Assembly (NCBI GenBank): GCA_046727955.1
Contig: JBKPDO010000246.1
Location: 1 to 25,902, forward strand
Source of the DNA: DASVXQ01 sp046727955
GTDB taxonomy: Bacteria > Actinomycetota > CALGFH01
Direction: 5' to 3'
Length of the DNA stretch: 25,902 nucleotides
A program made the translations under genes and the position numbers. The notes beneath the pieces were generated by a model. The model was not told the origin of the DNA, searched no databases, and worked only from the letters and a program-made list of their open reading frames with translations. Below, piece by piece: positions 6,696-13,876 of this stretch; the first letter of the stretch is position 1, and each line of letters opens with the position of its first letter.

Positions 6696-8867
6696 ATGGC
6701 CACGACCTATACTGCCCGGAACGGAGGCGTCCGGGGAGGGACCGTGGAGCGCGAGAAGGCACTGGAAGTCGCCCTGCTGCAGATCGAGAAGCAGTTCGGC
6801 AAGGGCGCGGTCATGCGCATGGGCGAGGCATCCGCCGGTCCCATCGAGGTCATCCCGACCGGGAGTCTCGCCCTCGACCTCGCCCTCGGCATCGGTGGGG
6901 TGCCGCGCGGCCGCGTGGTCGAGATCTACGGACCGGAGGGCAGCGGAAAGACCAGCGTCTCGCTGCACATCATCGCCGAGGCGCAGCGGGCCGGCGGGAT
7001 CGCCGCCTTCATCGACGCCGAGCACGCCCTCGACGTCGCCTACGCCCGCAACCTCGGGGTCAACAGCGACGAGCTGCTGATCTCCCAGCCGGACACCGGC
7101 GAGCAGGCGCTCGAGATCGCGGACATGCTGATCCGCTCGGGGGCGATCGACGTGGTCGTGATCGACTCGGTGGCCGCCCTGGTGCCCAGGGCAGAGATCG
7201 AGGGCGAGATGGGCGACTCCCACGTCGGCCTCCAGGCCCGCCTGATGAGCCAGGCCCTGCGCAAGCTCGCCGGCACCATCTCCAAGTCCAAGACCACCGC
7301 CGTCTTCGTCAACCAGCTCCGAGAAAAGGTAGGCGTCCTCTTCGGGTGCTTCCACTACAGCACCCGGGTCACCCTGGCGGATGGCACCCAGGAGAAGATC
7401 GGCAAGATCGTCAACCAGAGGCTCCCGGTCGAGGTGCTCTCCTACGACCCCGAGGTCGGCGCGGTCGTTCCCAAGAAGGTCGTGAACTGGTTCGACAACG
7501 GCCGGACCGGCCAGTTCCTGCAATTCACGGTCGCCCGCCCGGCTGGCAACGGCCGCTCCCGGTTCGCCTGCACCCCAAATCATCTGATCCGTACCCCGGT
7601 TGGCTGGCGAGAGGCTCAGGAGCTGACCGTCGGGGACCGAGTCATGCAGGCGCTCCCGCACCGGCTGTCCGACCTCCAGTGGGAGGCTCTACTGGGCGGC
7701 CTGATGGGAGACGGCGCCCTGAGCCCGACGCGCAGCGGCTTCGGGGCCAGGTACCGATTCGGCCACGGCGCTCGCCAGACCGCGTACTGCGACTGGAAGG
7801 GCTCCCTGTTCGCCAACCTCCGGCCCTCCCGGAGCACGAACGCGAACGGAGCGGTGTTCTACGACGTGCCTCCGCTGCCTGAGCTGGCCGAGCTTCGGCA
7901 GGCCGTCTACATGGGCGGCAAGAAGGTGCTCAGCCATGACTACCTGAAGCGGCTCACGCCGCTGTCGCTGGCCATCTGGTATATGGACGACGCGACGTTC
8001 GCGCTGCGCGCCGAGGGCGTGCAGGAGCGGACCAGGAATGGGAGCGGGCGGGCGGACATCTGCATCCAGGCTATCGAGCCCACCAGCCGGCAGCGCCTAA
8101 TCGACTACCTTGCCGACACCTGGGATATCCGGCCGAAGCTGACCCAGCGGGAGGGCAAGGCGGTGCTGGTGTTCCCCAAGGACGAGACGGCCAAGCTGCA
8201 CGCGCTGATCGCGCCGTTCGTGCATCCGTCCATGGAATACAAGCTGCTGCCGCGCCATCGGGGTCAATTCTCCGTCGAGCCGGTGTTCGCACCAATGCGG
8301 TACGAGCTCATTCCGATGCCCGTGGTCTCGATCGCCCCCAAGCCGCCTTCCAGGAGCACCCACCGCTTCGACATCGAGGTCGAGGGGAGCCACAACTACC
8401 TGGTCGACGGCGTCGTGGCGCACAACTCCCCTGAGACGACCCCCGGCGGCCGTGCGCTGAAGTTCTACTCCTCGGTCCGGCTGGACATCCGCCGAATCGA
8501 GTCGCTAAAAGATGGCGCGGAGGTTGTCGGAAATAGAACAAGAGTTAAGGTTGTCAAGAATAAGTGCGCACCCCCTTTCCGTCAAGCGGAATTTGATATT
8601 CTATACGGTCAGGGAATTTCCAAGGAGGGGAGCCTCCTCGACGTCGGGGTGGACGTCGGCCTGGTCAAGAAGTCCGGGGCCTGGTTCACCTATGAGGGGG
8701 ACCAGCTCGGCCAGGGGCGTGAGAACGCGCGCAACTTCCTGCGCGACAACCCGGAGCTGGCCCGGGAGATCGAGGAGAAGGTCAAGGCACAGCTCGGGAT
8801 CGGGCTGCCGCCGGCGGTCCCCTCCCCGGACGGCTCCGACCCGGACGGCGACGCCGGTGAGCTCTGA
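6696..8867 (+). CDS. recA: Recombinase RecA with an in-frame intein
   Basis: Strand-exchange ATPase and LexA co-protease, 723 residues as translated and 363 after removal of the 360-residue intein. The N extein has the usual EKQFGKGAVMRMGE start, Walker A GPEGSGKT (residues 79-86), AEHALDVAYA, VIDSVAALVPRAEIEGE and the FVNQLREKVGVLFG loop. The C extein starts SPETTPGGRALKFYSSVR and includes VKVVKNKCAPPFRQAEFDILYG and the GAWFTYEGDQLGQGRENAR block. I chose the ATG at 6696 because AAAGGAA lies 6 nt upstream and the protein then starts MATTYTARN; an ATG at 6663 adds 11 residues and is possible. Codons 8505-8618 are AT-ending, unlike the rest of the gene. It is preceded by an SOS box and followed after 36 bp by recX. 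Confidence 0.96.
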   Translation: MATTYTARNGGVRGGTVEREKALEVALLQIEKQFGKGAVMRMGEASAGPIEVIPTGSLALDLALGIGGVPRGRVVEIYGPEGSGKTSVSLHIIAEAQRAGGIAAFIDAEHALDVAYARNLGVNSDELLISQPDTGEQALEIADMLIRSGAIDVVVIDSVAALVPRAEIEGEMGDSHVGLQARLMSQALRKLAGTISKSKTTAVFVNQLREKVGVLFGCFHYSTRVTLADGTQEKIGKIVNQRLPVEVLSYDPEVGAVVPKKVVNWFDNGRTGQFLQFTVARPAGNGRSRFACTPNHLIRTPVGWREAQELTVGDRVMQALPHRLSDLQWEALLGGLMGDGALSPTRSGFGARYRFGHGARQTAYCDWKGSLFANLRPSRSTNANGAVFYDVPPLPELAELRQAVYMGGKKVLSHDYLKRLTPLSLAIWYMDDATFALRAEGVQERTRNGSGRADICIQAIEPTSRQRLIDYLADTWDIRPKLTQREGKAVLVFPKDETAKLHALIAPFVHPSMEYKLLPRHRGQFSVEPVFAPMRYELIPMPVVSIAPKPPSRSTHRFDIEVEGSHNYLVDGVVAHNSPETTPGGRALKFYSSVRLDIRRIESLKDGAEVVGNRTRVKVVKNKCAPPFRQAEFDILYGQGISKEGSLLDVGVDVGLVKKSGAWFTYEGDQLGQGRENARNFLRDNPELAREIEEKVKAQLGIGLPPAVPSPDGSDPDGDAGEL
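7347..8426 (+). mobile_element. RecA intein (M. leprae-type site) with LAGLIDADG endonuclease
   Basis: A 360-residue self-splicing insert starting at Cys (CFHYSTRVTLADGTQEKIGK) and ending VVAHN, followed by Ser as the +1 residue (LFG|C...HN|SPETT). Block B is CTPNHLIRTPVGW (TxxH). Block F is HRFDIEVEGSHNYLVDGVV. The central part holds two LAGLIDADG-type motifs, LLGGLMGDG and LAIWYMDDA, and the PLPELAELRQAVYMGGKK and SMEYKLLPRHRGQ blocks. The insertion point and many blocks agree with what I recall of the Mycobacterium leprae RecA intein, which differs from the M. tuberculosis site. The second endonuclease motif reads MDDA where MDDG is usual; the acidic pair is kept. All splice residues look intact, so splicing is expected. 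Confidence 0.93.
8505..8618 (+). other. AT-ending codon island in recA at the M. tuberculosis intein site
   Basis: By hand count 24 of these 38 codons end in A or T (for example AGA twice, ACA, AAT, CTA, ATT, TTT), against 2 of the next ~40 codons after 8631 and 3 of the 26 codons after the intein. The protein sequence is normal RecA. The island contains VKNK|CAPPFRQAEF, and the M. tuberculosis RecA intein inserts at NK|C. A codon-use break this sharp suggests a short transferred tract. Confidence 0.75.
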
Positions 8868-8903
8868 TGAGCCCCCCTGATGAGGCCCTGAGATGATCGG
8901 GAG

Positions 8904-9449
8904 ATGATCGGCCGGCGGGCGACTGGCGGCTCGAGACCGCTGCGGCAGATGGGCCAGGAAGCACTCAAGGACGGCGTGGCCGCGTCGGCGGACGCGGCCC
9001 ACGCCGCCGCCCTCCAACTGCTCACCGCACGGGCCCGGACCAGGGCCGAGCTGGAGCGCCGCCTCCAGCAGCGGGGCTTCGAGCCCGGCCCGATCGCCGA
9101 GACCCTGGACCGGCTCGCCGCCGTCGGGCTGGTCGACGACGGGGCGATGGCGCGGGACCTCGCCTCCGCCCGCGCCGCGCAGGGCGTCGACGCCTCCGCG
9201 ATCGCCCTCGAGCTTCGCGATCGAGGGATCGACCCCGCTGTGGCCACCGGCGCGGTGGAGGCAGCGGTGCCGGCCGGCGAGCAAGTAGAGCGCTGCCGGG
9301 CGCTGGCTCGCGCCCGCTTTGCCAAGCTCCACGGCCACGGCCCAGAGGTGCAGTTCCGCCGGCTGGCCGCGTTCCTCATCCGGCGGGGCTATCCTCCCGA
9401 GATCGTCGAAACGGTCGTACGGGAACTTGTCGATCCTGACAGCTCTTGA
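8904..9449 (+). CDS. recX: Regulatory protein RecX
   Basis: 181-residue RecX, a modulator that binds RecA filaments and restrains strand exchange. The three-helix repeats are visible: ALQLLTARARTRAELERRLQQRGF with LDRLAAVGLVDDGAMARDLA, then GVDASAIALELRDRGIDPAVA, then ARARFAKLHGHGPEVQFRRLAAFLIRRGYPPEIVETVV. The gene follows recA by 36 bp, the usual operon partner position. The start is unsure: ATG 8904 has GGGAG directly against it; a GTG or ATG up to residue ~26 would still contain the whole domain. The first ~25 residues carry no conserved pattern. The RYPPEI-type end is family-typical. Confidence 0.88.
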   Translation: MIGRRATGGSRPLRQMGQEALKDGVAASADAAHAAALQLLTARARTRAELERRLQQRGFEPGPIAETLDRLAAVGLVDDGAMARDLASARAAQGVDASAIALELRDRGIDPAVATGAVEAAVPAGEQVERCRALARARFAKLHGHGPEVQFRRLAAFLIRRGYPPEIVETVVRELVDPDSS

Positions 9450-9466
9450 GCGTGAATGTGCTGTAG

Positions 9467-9494
9467 AGGAATCTCGACTTGATTCTTACTTTTT
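9467..9494 (+). terminator. Weak terminator-like hairpin after recX
   Basis: GAATC (9469-9473) and GATTC (9481-9485) form a short stem with a 7-nt loop and are followed by TTACTTTTT. It is AT-rich for this genome and lies 20 bp after the recX stop. The stem is short, so the call is tentative. Confidence 0.3.
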
Positions 9495-9518
9495 GACAAT
9501 TAGGCGGCGTGCTGTTCC

Positions 9519-9547
9519 TTGACCAAGCAACGATCCCGGCCTAGGCT
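9519..9547 (+). promoter_or_regulatory. Promoter upstream of rny
   Basis: TTGACC (9519-9524), 17-bp spacer, TAGGCT (9542-9547). This would start a leader of about 275 nt. A TTGACA at 9493-9498 has no matching -10. Confidence 0.5.
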
Positions 9548-9553
9548 GGACGT

Positions 9554-9828
9554 GCCCGGTCTTGCCGAGCTTAACTCTGATTACGTAACCTTTGGTGCAT
9601 CGACCGTCCAACGGACAACACCACTCAGGAGGCAGGGAACTGCCCTCTGACTCGTCTGTAACCGTCCTGACGGACGCGGCCTTCGGGTCGTAATCCAGAG
9701 GTGCCTCGCAGCGCCGGGCGCGGCCGCTCGGCGCTGCTGCCGCTCCAGGGGCCAATGGTCGGCGGTCACGCCTAGCGGCCTTGAACCGGCTGGACGTCCC
9801 GGCCGGGTGGAGCGCAAAGGAGGCCGTT
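9554..9828 (+). promoter_or_regulatory. Long, hairpin-rich leader of rny
   Basis: No credible gene lies between recX and rny (9450-9828). The probable leader contains two related small hairpins, ACCGTCC-AAC-GGAC (9603-9616) and ACCGTCC-TGAC-GGAC (9661-9675), between them GGCAG-GGAA-CTGCC (9631-9644), and later a perfect 9-bp stem, 9708-9716 with 9729-9737 (GCAGCGCCG/CGGCGCTGC). I do not recognise a riboswitch class. RNase Y mRNA might be controlled through its own leader, but that is inference. Confidence 0.35.
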
Positions 9829-11403
9829 GTGCAGGCCGGCATCATTCTCTTGGGGACCCTTGCAGGGATCATCCTCGGCTTCGCGGTCGGGGTGGTCTAC
9901 CAGCGGAAACAGGCAGCCGCGCTGACCGGGTCGGCGCATGACCAGGCTCGAGCTCTGGTCGACGACGCCCGCAGGCAGGCGGAGACGACACAGCGGGAGG
10001 CGGCGGTCGAAGCGCGAGACGCCGCGTTGCAGATCCGGCAGGCGGCCGAGTCGGAGACGATACGGCTTCGATCTCAAGTCGAGGATGAGGCTCGGAGTCG
10101 ACTTTCTGAGGTCCGGCGCCGTGAGGAGCGCCTGCTCTCGCGCGAGGAGGGGTTCGAGGGCAAGCTGGCCGCCCTCGACCGCCGCGACGCGGACCTGGCC
10201 GAACGCGAGCAAACCGCGGAAACGACCCAGCACGAGCTGGACCGGGTGGTCGAGGAGCAGCGTCGCCGCCTCGAGCAGGTGGCGACCATGACCGCCGTCG
10301 AGGCCAAGGCCATGCTGGTCAAGCAGATCGAGGAGGAGGCCAAGCGGGACGCGATGGGGCTGGTCCGCGACCTCGAGCAGCAGGCGCGTGAGGAGGCTGA
10401 GCGGCGCGGCCGCAAGATCGTGACGCTCGCCATCCAGCGGGTGGCCTCGGAGCAGACCTCCGAGTCCACGGTGGCGGTCCTCCCGCTGCCGTCGGACGAC
10501 ATGAAGGGTCGCATCATCGGCCGGGAGGGCCGCAACATCCGCGCCTTCGAAGCGGTCACCGGCGTCAATCTCATCATCGACGACACTCCTGAGGCGGTGC
10601 TGCTCTCCTGCTTCGACCCGGTGCGGCGCGAGGTCGGACGGCTGACGCTCGAGAAGCTCGTCTCCGACGGCCGCATCCACCCGGCGCGCATCGAGGAGAC
10701 CTACGACCGCGCGAAGGTGGAGGTCGAGAGTGAGGTCCGCCGCGCTGGCGAGGACGCTTGCATCGAAGTGGGCCTCACCGACTTCCACCCGGAGCTTGTC
10801 CGCGTGCTCGGGCGCCTGAAGTACCGCACCTCCTATGGCCAGAACGTGCTGCGCCACCTGATCGAGACGGCGCATCTCGCCGGCATAATGGCCGCCGAGC
10901 TGGGCATCGACGTGAAGCTGGCCAAGCGCTGCGGCTTCCTGCACGACATCGGCAAGGCCCTCACCCATGAGGTCGAGGGCTCCCACGCCATCATCGGCGC
11001 CGAGCTCGCCCGCCGGTTGAAGGAGTCGCCCGAGGTGGTGCACGCGATCGAGGCGCACCACGGCGAGGTCGAGCAGCGCACCGTCGAGGCGGTGATCTGC
11101 CAGGCGGCCGACGCGATCTCGGGCGGGCGGCCCGGCGCCCGGCGGGAGACGCTCGAGTCCTACGTCAAGCGGCTGGAGCGGCTCGAGGAGATCGCGGTCA
11201 GCTATCCCGGGGTAGACAAGGTCTTCGCCATGCAGGCAGGCCGCGAGGTCCGGATCATGGTCAGGCCGGAGGACGTCGACGACGTCGCCGCCCAGGTGCT
11301 CGCCCGCGACGTGGCCAAGCGGGTCGAGCAGGAGCTCCAGTACCCAGGACAGATCAAGATCACGGTGGTGCGGGAGATCCGCAGCATCGAATACGCCAAG
11401 TGA
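9829..11403 (+). CDS. rny: Ribonuclease Y
   Basis: Membrane-anchored endoribonuclease that starts mRNA decay. The 524 residues match the family length (~520). Order: N-terminal membrane helix (AGIILLGTLAGIILGFAVGVVY), a long charged coiled coil (~residues 25-200), a KH RNA-binding domain (DDMKGRIIGREGRNIRAFEA, GVNLIIDDTPE) and an HD phosphohydrolase domain whose HD pair is in CGFLHDIGKALTHEVEGSHA. The C-terminal VFAMQAGREVRIMV and PGQIKITVVREIR blocks are typical. I chose the GTG at 9829 because AAAGGAGG (9816-9823) lies 5 nt upstream and it begins right at the membrane helix; a TTG at 9781 would add 16 residues. About 20 codons in the coiled coil (10056-10115) are unusually AT-ending. The enzyme is missing from Streptomyces and mycobacteria but present in deeper actinobacterial lines. 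Confidence 0.95.
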   Translation: MQAGIILLGTLAGIILGFAVGVVYQRKQAAALTGSAHDQARALVDDARRQAETTQREAAVEARDAALQIRQAAESETIRLRSQVEDEARSRLSEVRRREERLLSREEGFEGKLAALDRRDADLAEREQTAETTQHELDRVVEEQRRRLEQVATMTAVEAKAMLVKQIEEEAKRDAMGLVRDLEQQAREEAERRGRKIVTLAIQRVASEQTSESTVAVLPLPSDDMKGRIIGREGRNIRAFEAVTGVNLIIDDTPEAVLLSCFDPVRREVGRLTLEKLVSDGRIHPARIEETYDRAKVEVESEVRRAGEDACIEVGLTDFHPELVRVLGRLKYRTSYGQNVLRHLIETAHLAGIMAAELGIDVKLAKRCGFLHDIGKALTHEVEGSHAIIGAELARRLKESPEVVHAIEAHHGEVEQRTVEAVICQAADAISGGRPGARRETLESYVKRLERLEEIAVSYPGVDKVFAMQAGREVRIMVRPEDVDDVAAQVLARDVAKRVEQELQYPGQIKITVVREIRSIEYAK

Positions 11404-11424
11404 GTGAGTGAGTGAGTGAGTGAC
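11401..11424 (+). repeat. TGAG tetranucleotide repeat at the rny stop
   Basis: Five TGAG copies plus TGAC begin at the rny stop codon itself. Because the unit is 4 bp, TGA falls in all three reading frames within 12 bp. Confidence 0.85.
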
Positions 11425-11453
11425 TGCGGGGGGGCGCCTGGCGCCCCCCCGCA
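11425..11453 (+). terminator. Very strong GC hairpin after rny
   Basis: A perfect palindrome of 14 bp around a single central T: the left arm runs TGC, seven G, CGCC (11425-11438); the right arm is its exact complement (11440-11453). There is no T-tract, as is common for terminators in very GC-rich genomes. It lies just after the rny stop repeat. A smaller hairpin GAGGGC-TTC-GCCCTC follows at 11470-11484. Confidence 0.6.
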
Positions 11454-11527
11454 TGCCCCCCAAAGAGGTGAGGGCTTCGCCCTCGGTCAGATACATTGAT
11501 CCGATGGCTTCAGGTCTTCTTTTCACT

Positions 11528-11561
11528 TGCTTGCACGGCCCGCGTGTGGGCCGTGCAAGCA
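11528..11561 (+). promoter_or_regulatory. Perfect 14-bp palindrome directly upstream of miaB
   Basis: TGCTTGCACGGCCC (11528-11541) and its exact complement (11548-11561) flank GCGTGT. It ends 16 bp before the miaB ATG. A TAACAT (11563-11568) just after it could be a -10 giving a nearly leaderless miaB mRNA, which would make the palindrome an operator. The alternative is a second terminator for rny or an RNA hairpin in the miaB leader. Confidence 0.5.
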
Positions 11562-11577
11562 CTAACATAAGCGGCTG

Positions 11578-13026
11578 ATGAGCGAGCGATACTTTGTTCG
11601 CACCTTCGGGTGCCAGATGAACGAGCACGACTCGGAGCGCATCGCGGGGTTGCTCGAGGCGCAGGGCATGGAGCCGGCGCGTGGGGTCGACGATGCCGAT
11701 CTGGTCGTGCTCAACACCTGTGCCGTGCGCGAGAACGCCGACAACAAGCTGTACGGCACGCTCGGCCACCTGGCCACGACCAAGGCAAAGCGCAAGCTGA
11801 CCATCGCGGTCGGCGGCTGCCTCGCCCAGAAGGACCAGGGCAGGGTGCTGGAGCGGGCGCCCTGGGTTGACGTGGTCTTCGGCACCCACAACATCGCCAG
11901 CCTTCCGGCGCTGCTGCGCCGCGCCCGCGAGCAGCGGGTCGCGCAGGCGGAGTTCTTCGACGAGATGCAGGCGTTCCCCTCGGCGCTGCCCGCCCGGCGG
12001 GACAGCGACTGGTCGGCCTGGGTCGCGATCAGCGTGGGCTGCAACAACACCTGCACCTTCTGCATCGTGCCCAAGCTCCGGGGCAAGGAGCGCAGCCGGC
12101 GGGTGGGCGACGTGGTGGCCGAGGTGCAGGCGCTGGTGGACAGCGGGGTGGCCGAGGTCACTCTGCTCGGCCAGAACGTCAACTCCTATGGCACCGACCT
12201 GCCGGGCCACCGCCAGCTTTTCGGCGACCTCCTGCGTGCCCTGGACGGGGTCAGCGGGCTCGAGCGACTGCGCTTCACCAGCCCGAACCCGAAGGACTTC
12301 CGGGACGACGTGGTCGAGGCCATGGCGAGCTGCCGGCCATTGTGCGAGCACGTTCACTTCCCGCTGCAGTCCGGTTCGGACCGGGTGCTGCGGCTGATGC
12401 GGCGCGGCTACCGCCGCCGCCGCTACCTGGAGATCCTCGGCAAGCTGCGCGCGGCCGTGCCCGGGGTGGCGTTCTCGACCGACATCATCGTCGGCTTCCC
12501 GGGCGAGACCGAGGAGGATTTCGCGCAGACGCTGGAGGTGGTCTCCGAGGTCCGCTTCGACTCGGCCTTCACCTTTCAGTACTCGCCGCGGCCCGGCACC
12601 GAGGCGGCCGGCATGCCCGGCCAGGTCCCGGCCGAGGTCGTCCGCGAGCGCTTCCAGCGCCTGGTGGCTCTGCAGGAGCGGATCGGCCTGGAGCGCAACC
12701 GCGCGCTGGTCGGCTCCCGGGTCGAGCTGCTGGTGGAGCAGGCCAGCTCGAAGAGCGACCCGAGCCGCATGTCCGGCCGGACCCGGACCAACAAGCTGTG
12801 CCACTTCCCAGCCTGGAGCGCCGCGGAGCCGGGTGGGCCGGATCTCGGCGTCGTCCCCGGTGACCTGGTGACGGTCACGGTGGAGCAGTCCGCTCCCCAC
12901 CACCTCCTCGGTGGCGCGGTGCTGGCCCACCGGCCCCGCCGGGTGTCGGCCGCGTCCTGCGCCGTGGCCCCGGCCCATACGGTTCCGCTGCCGGCCGGGG
13001 CGGTCCCGCTGCCGCTGGTCGGCTGA
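11578..13026 (+). CDS. miaB: tRNA-2-methylthio-N6-dimethylallyladenosine synthase MiaB
   Basis: Radical-SAM methylthiotransferase that converts i6A37 to ms2i6A37 in tRNAs reading UNN codons; the i6A substrate is made by MiaA, encoded two genes downstream. The 482 residues show the MTTase domain (TFGCQMNEHDSERIAGLLEA, LNTCAVRENADNKLYG, VGGCLAQKD), the radical-SAM CxxxCxxC in VGCNNTCTFCIVP, HFPLQSGSDRVLRLMRRGY, DIIVGFPGETEEDF, FQYSPRPGT and a C-terminal TRAM-like domain ending near LLGGAVLAHRP. About 30 Ala/Pro/Val-rich residues follow that the family lacks. No clear ribosome site precedes the ATG (only AAGCGG), which fits a leaderless or nearly leaderless message. A strong palindrome lies just upstream. 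Confidence 0.96.
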   Translation: MSERYFVRTFGCQMNEHDSERIAGLLEAQGMEPARGVDDADLVVLNTCAVRENADNKLYGTLGHLATTKAKRKLTIAVGGCLAQKDQGRVLERAPWVDVVFGTHNIASLPALLRRAREQRVAQAEFFDEMQAFPSALPARRDSDWSAWVAISVGCNNTCTFCIVPKLRGKERSRRVGDVVAEVQALVDSGVAEVTLLGQNVNSYGTDLPGHRQLFGDLLRALDGVSGLERLRFTSPNPKDFRDDVVEAMASCRPLCEHVHFPLQSGSDRVLRLMRRGYRRRRYLEILGKLRAAVPGVAFSTDIIVGFPGETEEDFAQTLEVVSEVRFDSAFTFQYSPRPGTEAAGMPGQVPAEVVRERFQRLVALQERIGLERNRALVGSRVELLVEQASSKSDPSRMSGRTRTNKLCHFPAWSAAEPGGPDLGVVPGDLVTVTVEQSAPHHLLGGAVLAHRPRRVSAASCAVAPAHTVPLPAGAVPLPLVG

Positions 13027-13030
13027 GAGC

Positions 13031-13876
13031 GTGATCGTCGCCGCCGCGGTGGTGCCGCACCCGCCTCTGCTCGTCGCCGAGCTCGGCCGGGACGACTCGC
13101 CGGCGCTGGGCGAGCTGCGCTCGGCCTGCCGACGAGCGGTGGGGGCGATCGTGGAGGAGGCCGACGCGGTGCTGCTGGTCGGTGGCGGCCCGGAGTGGGC
13201 GCTCGCCGCGCCGGGGGCGTCGGCTTCGTTCGCGCCCTACGGCGCCGCCGTAGAGGTCGCCCTGCCCGTCCCGCCCGTCCCGCCCGTCCCGCCCGCCCTG
13301 CCCGTCCCGCCCGCCCTGCCCGTCCCGGCCACGGGGGGCCGCAGCGGCTGGCTCGGCCTCGACCGCTTGGCCGAGGCGCTGCCCAATGGCCTTCCCGCCC
13401 CGGACCTGCTGCGGGAGCTGCCCCTCTCGCTCGCCGTCGCCGCCTGGCTGCTGGCGGAGGCCGGTCGGGCGGTGCCTCCACTGGCCGCGCTGGCCGTGCC
13501 GGACTGGCTCGCCGGCGCCCAGGCCGCTGCGCTCGGCCGGGCGCTGGCCGTGGAACAGCCGTCCGCCGGCGGCAAGGTCGGCCTGCTCGCCATGGGCGAC
13601 CTCTCCGCCCGGCGCACCCCCATGGCGCCGGCCACCTTCCAGCCCGGTGCCGCCGCCTTCGACCTGCTGGTCGGCCAGGCGGTCCGGGAGGGCGCGCCGA
13701 CCCGGCTGCTGGACCTCGACCCGGCGCTCGCCGCTGTGCTCAGGGTGGCCGGGCTGGTCCCCCTGCAGGTGCTCGCCGGCGCGCTCGAGCAGGCGGGAGC
13801 GGTGCGGGGGGAGGTTCTCTACGAGGACGCTCCCTACGGGGTGGGCTACCTGGTAGGCGTCCTGAGGCCGTCGTGA
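13031..13876 (+). CDS. Class III extradiol-dioxygenase-like protein (miaB-miaA intergenic family)
   Basis: 281-residue protein of the actinobacterial family that sits between miaB and miaA and resembles subunit B of class III extradiol ring-cleavage dioxygenases. Visible blocks are VAAAVVPHPPLLVAELGR at the start, VLLVGGGPEW, LLAMGDLSARRT, FDLLVGQAVREG, LLDLDPALAAVLRVAG and the C-terminal YEDAPYGVGYLVGVL. The PHPPLL His and the MGDLSAR block are where the metal and active-site residues fall in the superfamily, but no substrate is known for this branch. Residues ~77-98 are an inserted Pro/Val/Ala/Leu repeat. The GTG at 13031 starts 4 bp after the miaB stop and the end overlaps miaA by 4 nt (GTGA), so the three genes are very probably one operon. 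A ribosome site is not obvious, which fits coupling. Confidence 0.8.
   Translation: MIVAAAVVPHPPLLVAELGRDDSPALGELRSACRRAVGAIVEEADAVLLVGGGPEWALAAPGASASFAPYGAAVEVALPVPPVPPVPPALPVPPALPVPATGGRSGWLGLDRLAEALPNGLPAPDLLRELPLSLAVAAWLLAEAGRAVPPLAALAVPDWLAGAQAAALGRALAVEQPSAGGKVGLLAMGDLSARRTPMAPATFQPGAAAFDLLVGQAVREGAPTRLLDLDPALAAVLRVAGLVPLQVLAGALEQAGAVRGEVLYEDAPYGVGYLVGVLRPS
13260..13331 (+). repeat. CCCGTCCCG tandem repeat inside the extradiol-like gene
   Basis: Tandem and slightly varied copies of the 9-mer CCCGTCCCG and of CCCGCCCTG code for PVPPVPPVPPALPVPPALPV. Unit length is a multiple of three, so slippage changes protein length without breaking the frame. Confidence 0.75.

Noticed and set aside
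9772..12978. Very long open frame on the minus strand across rny and miaB
   Set aside because: It is antisense to two well-defined genes, and such frames arise from GC-ending codons. The peptide is Ala/Gly/His/Arg-rich with no domain.
13195..13872. N-terminal extension of MiaA upstream of 13873
   Set aside because: The frame is open but is the shadow of the extradiol-like gene. The MiaA family starts at the P-loop region and the GTGA overlap at 13873 gives a natural start.
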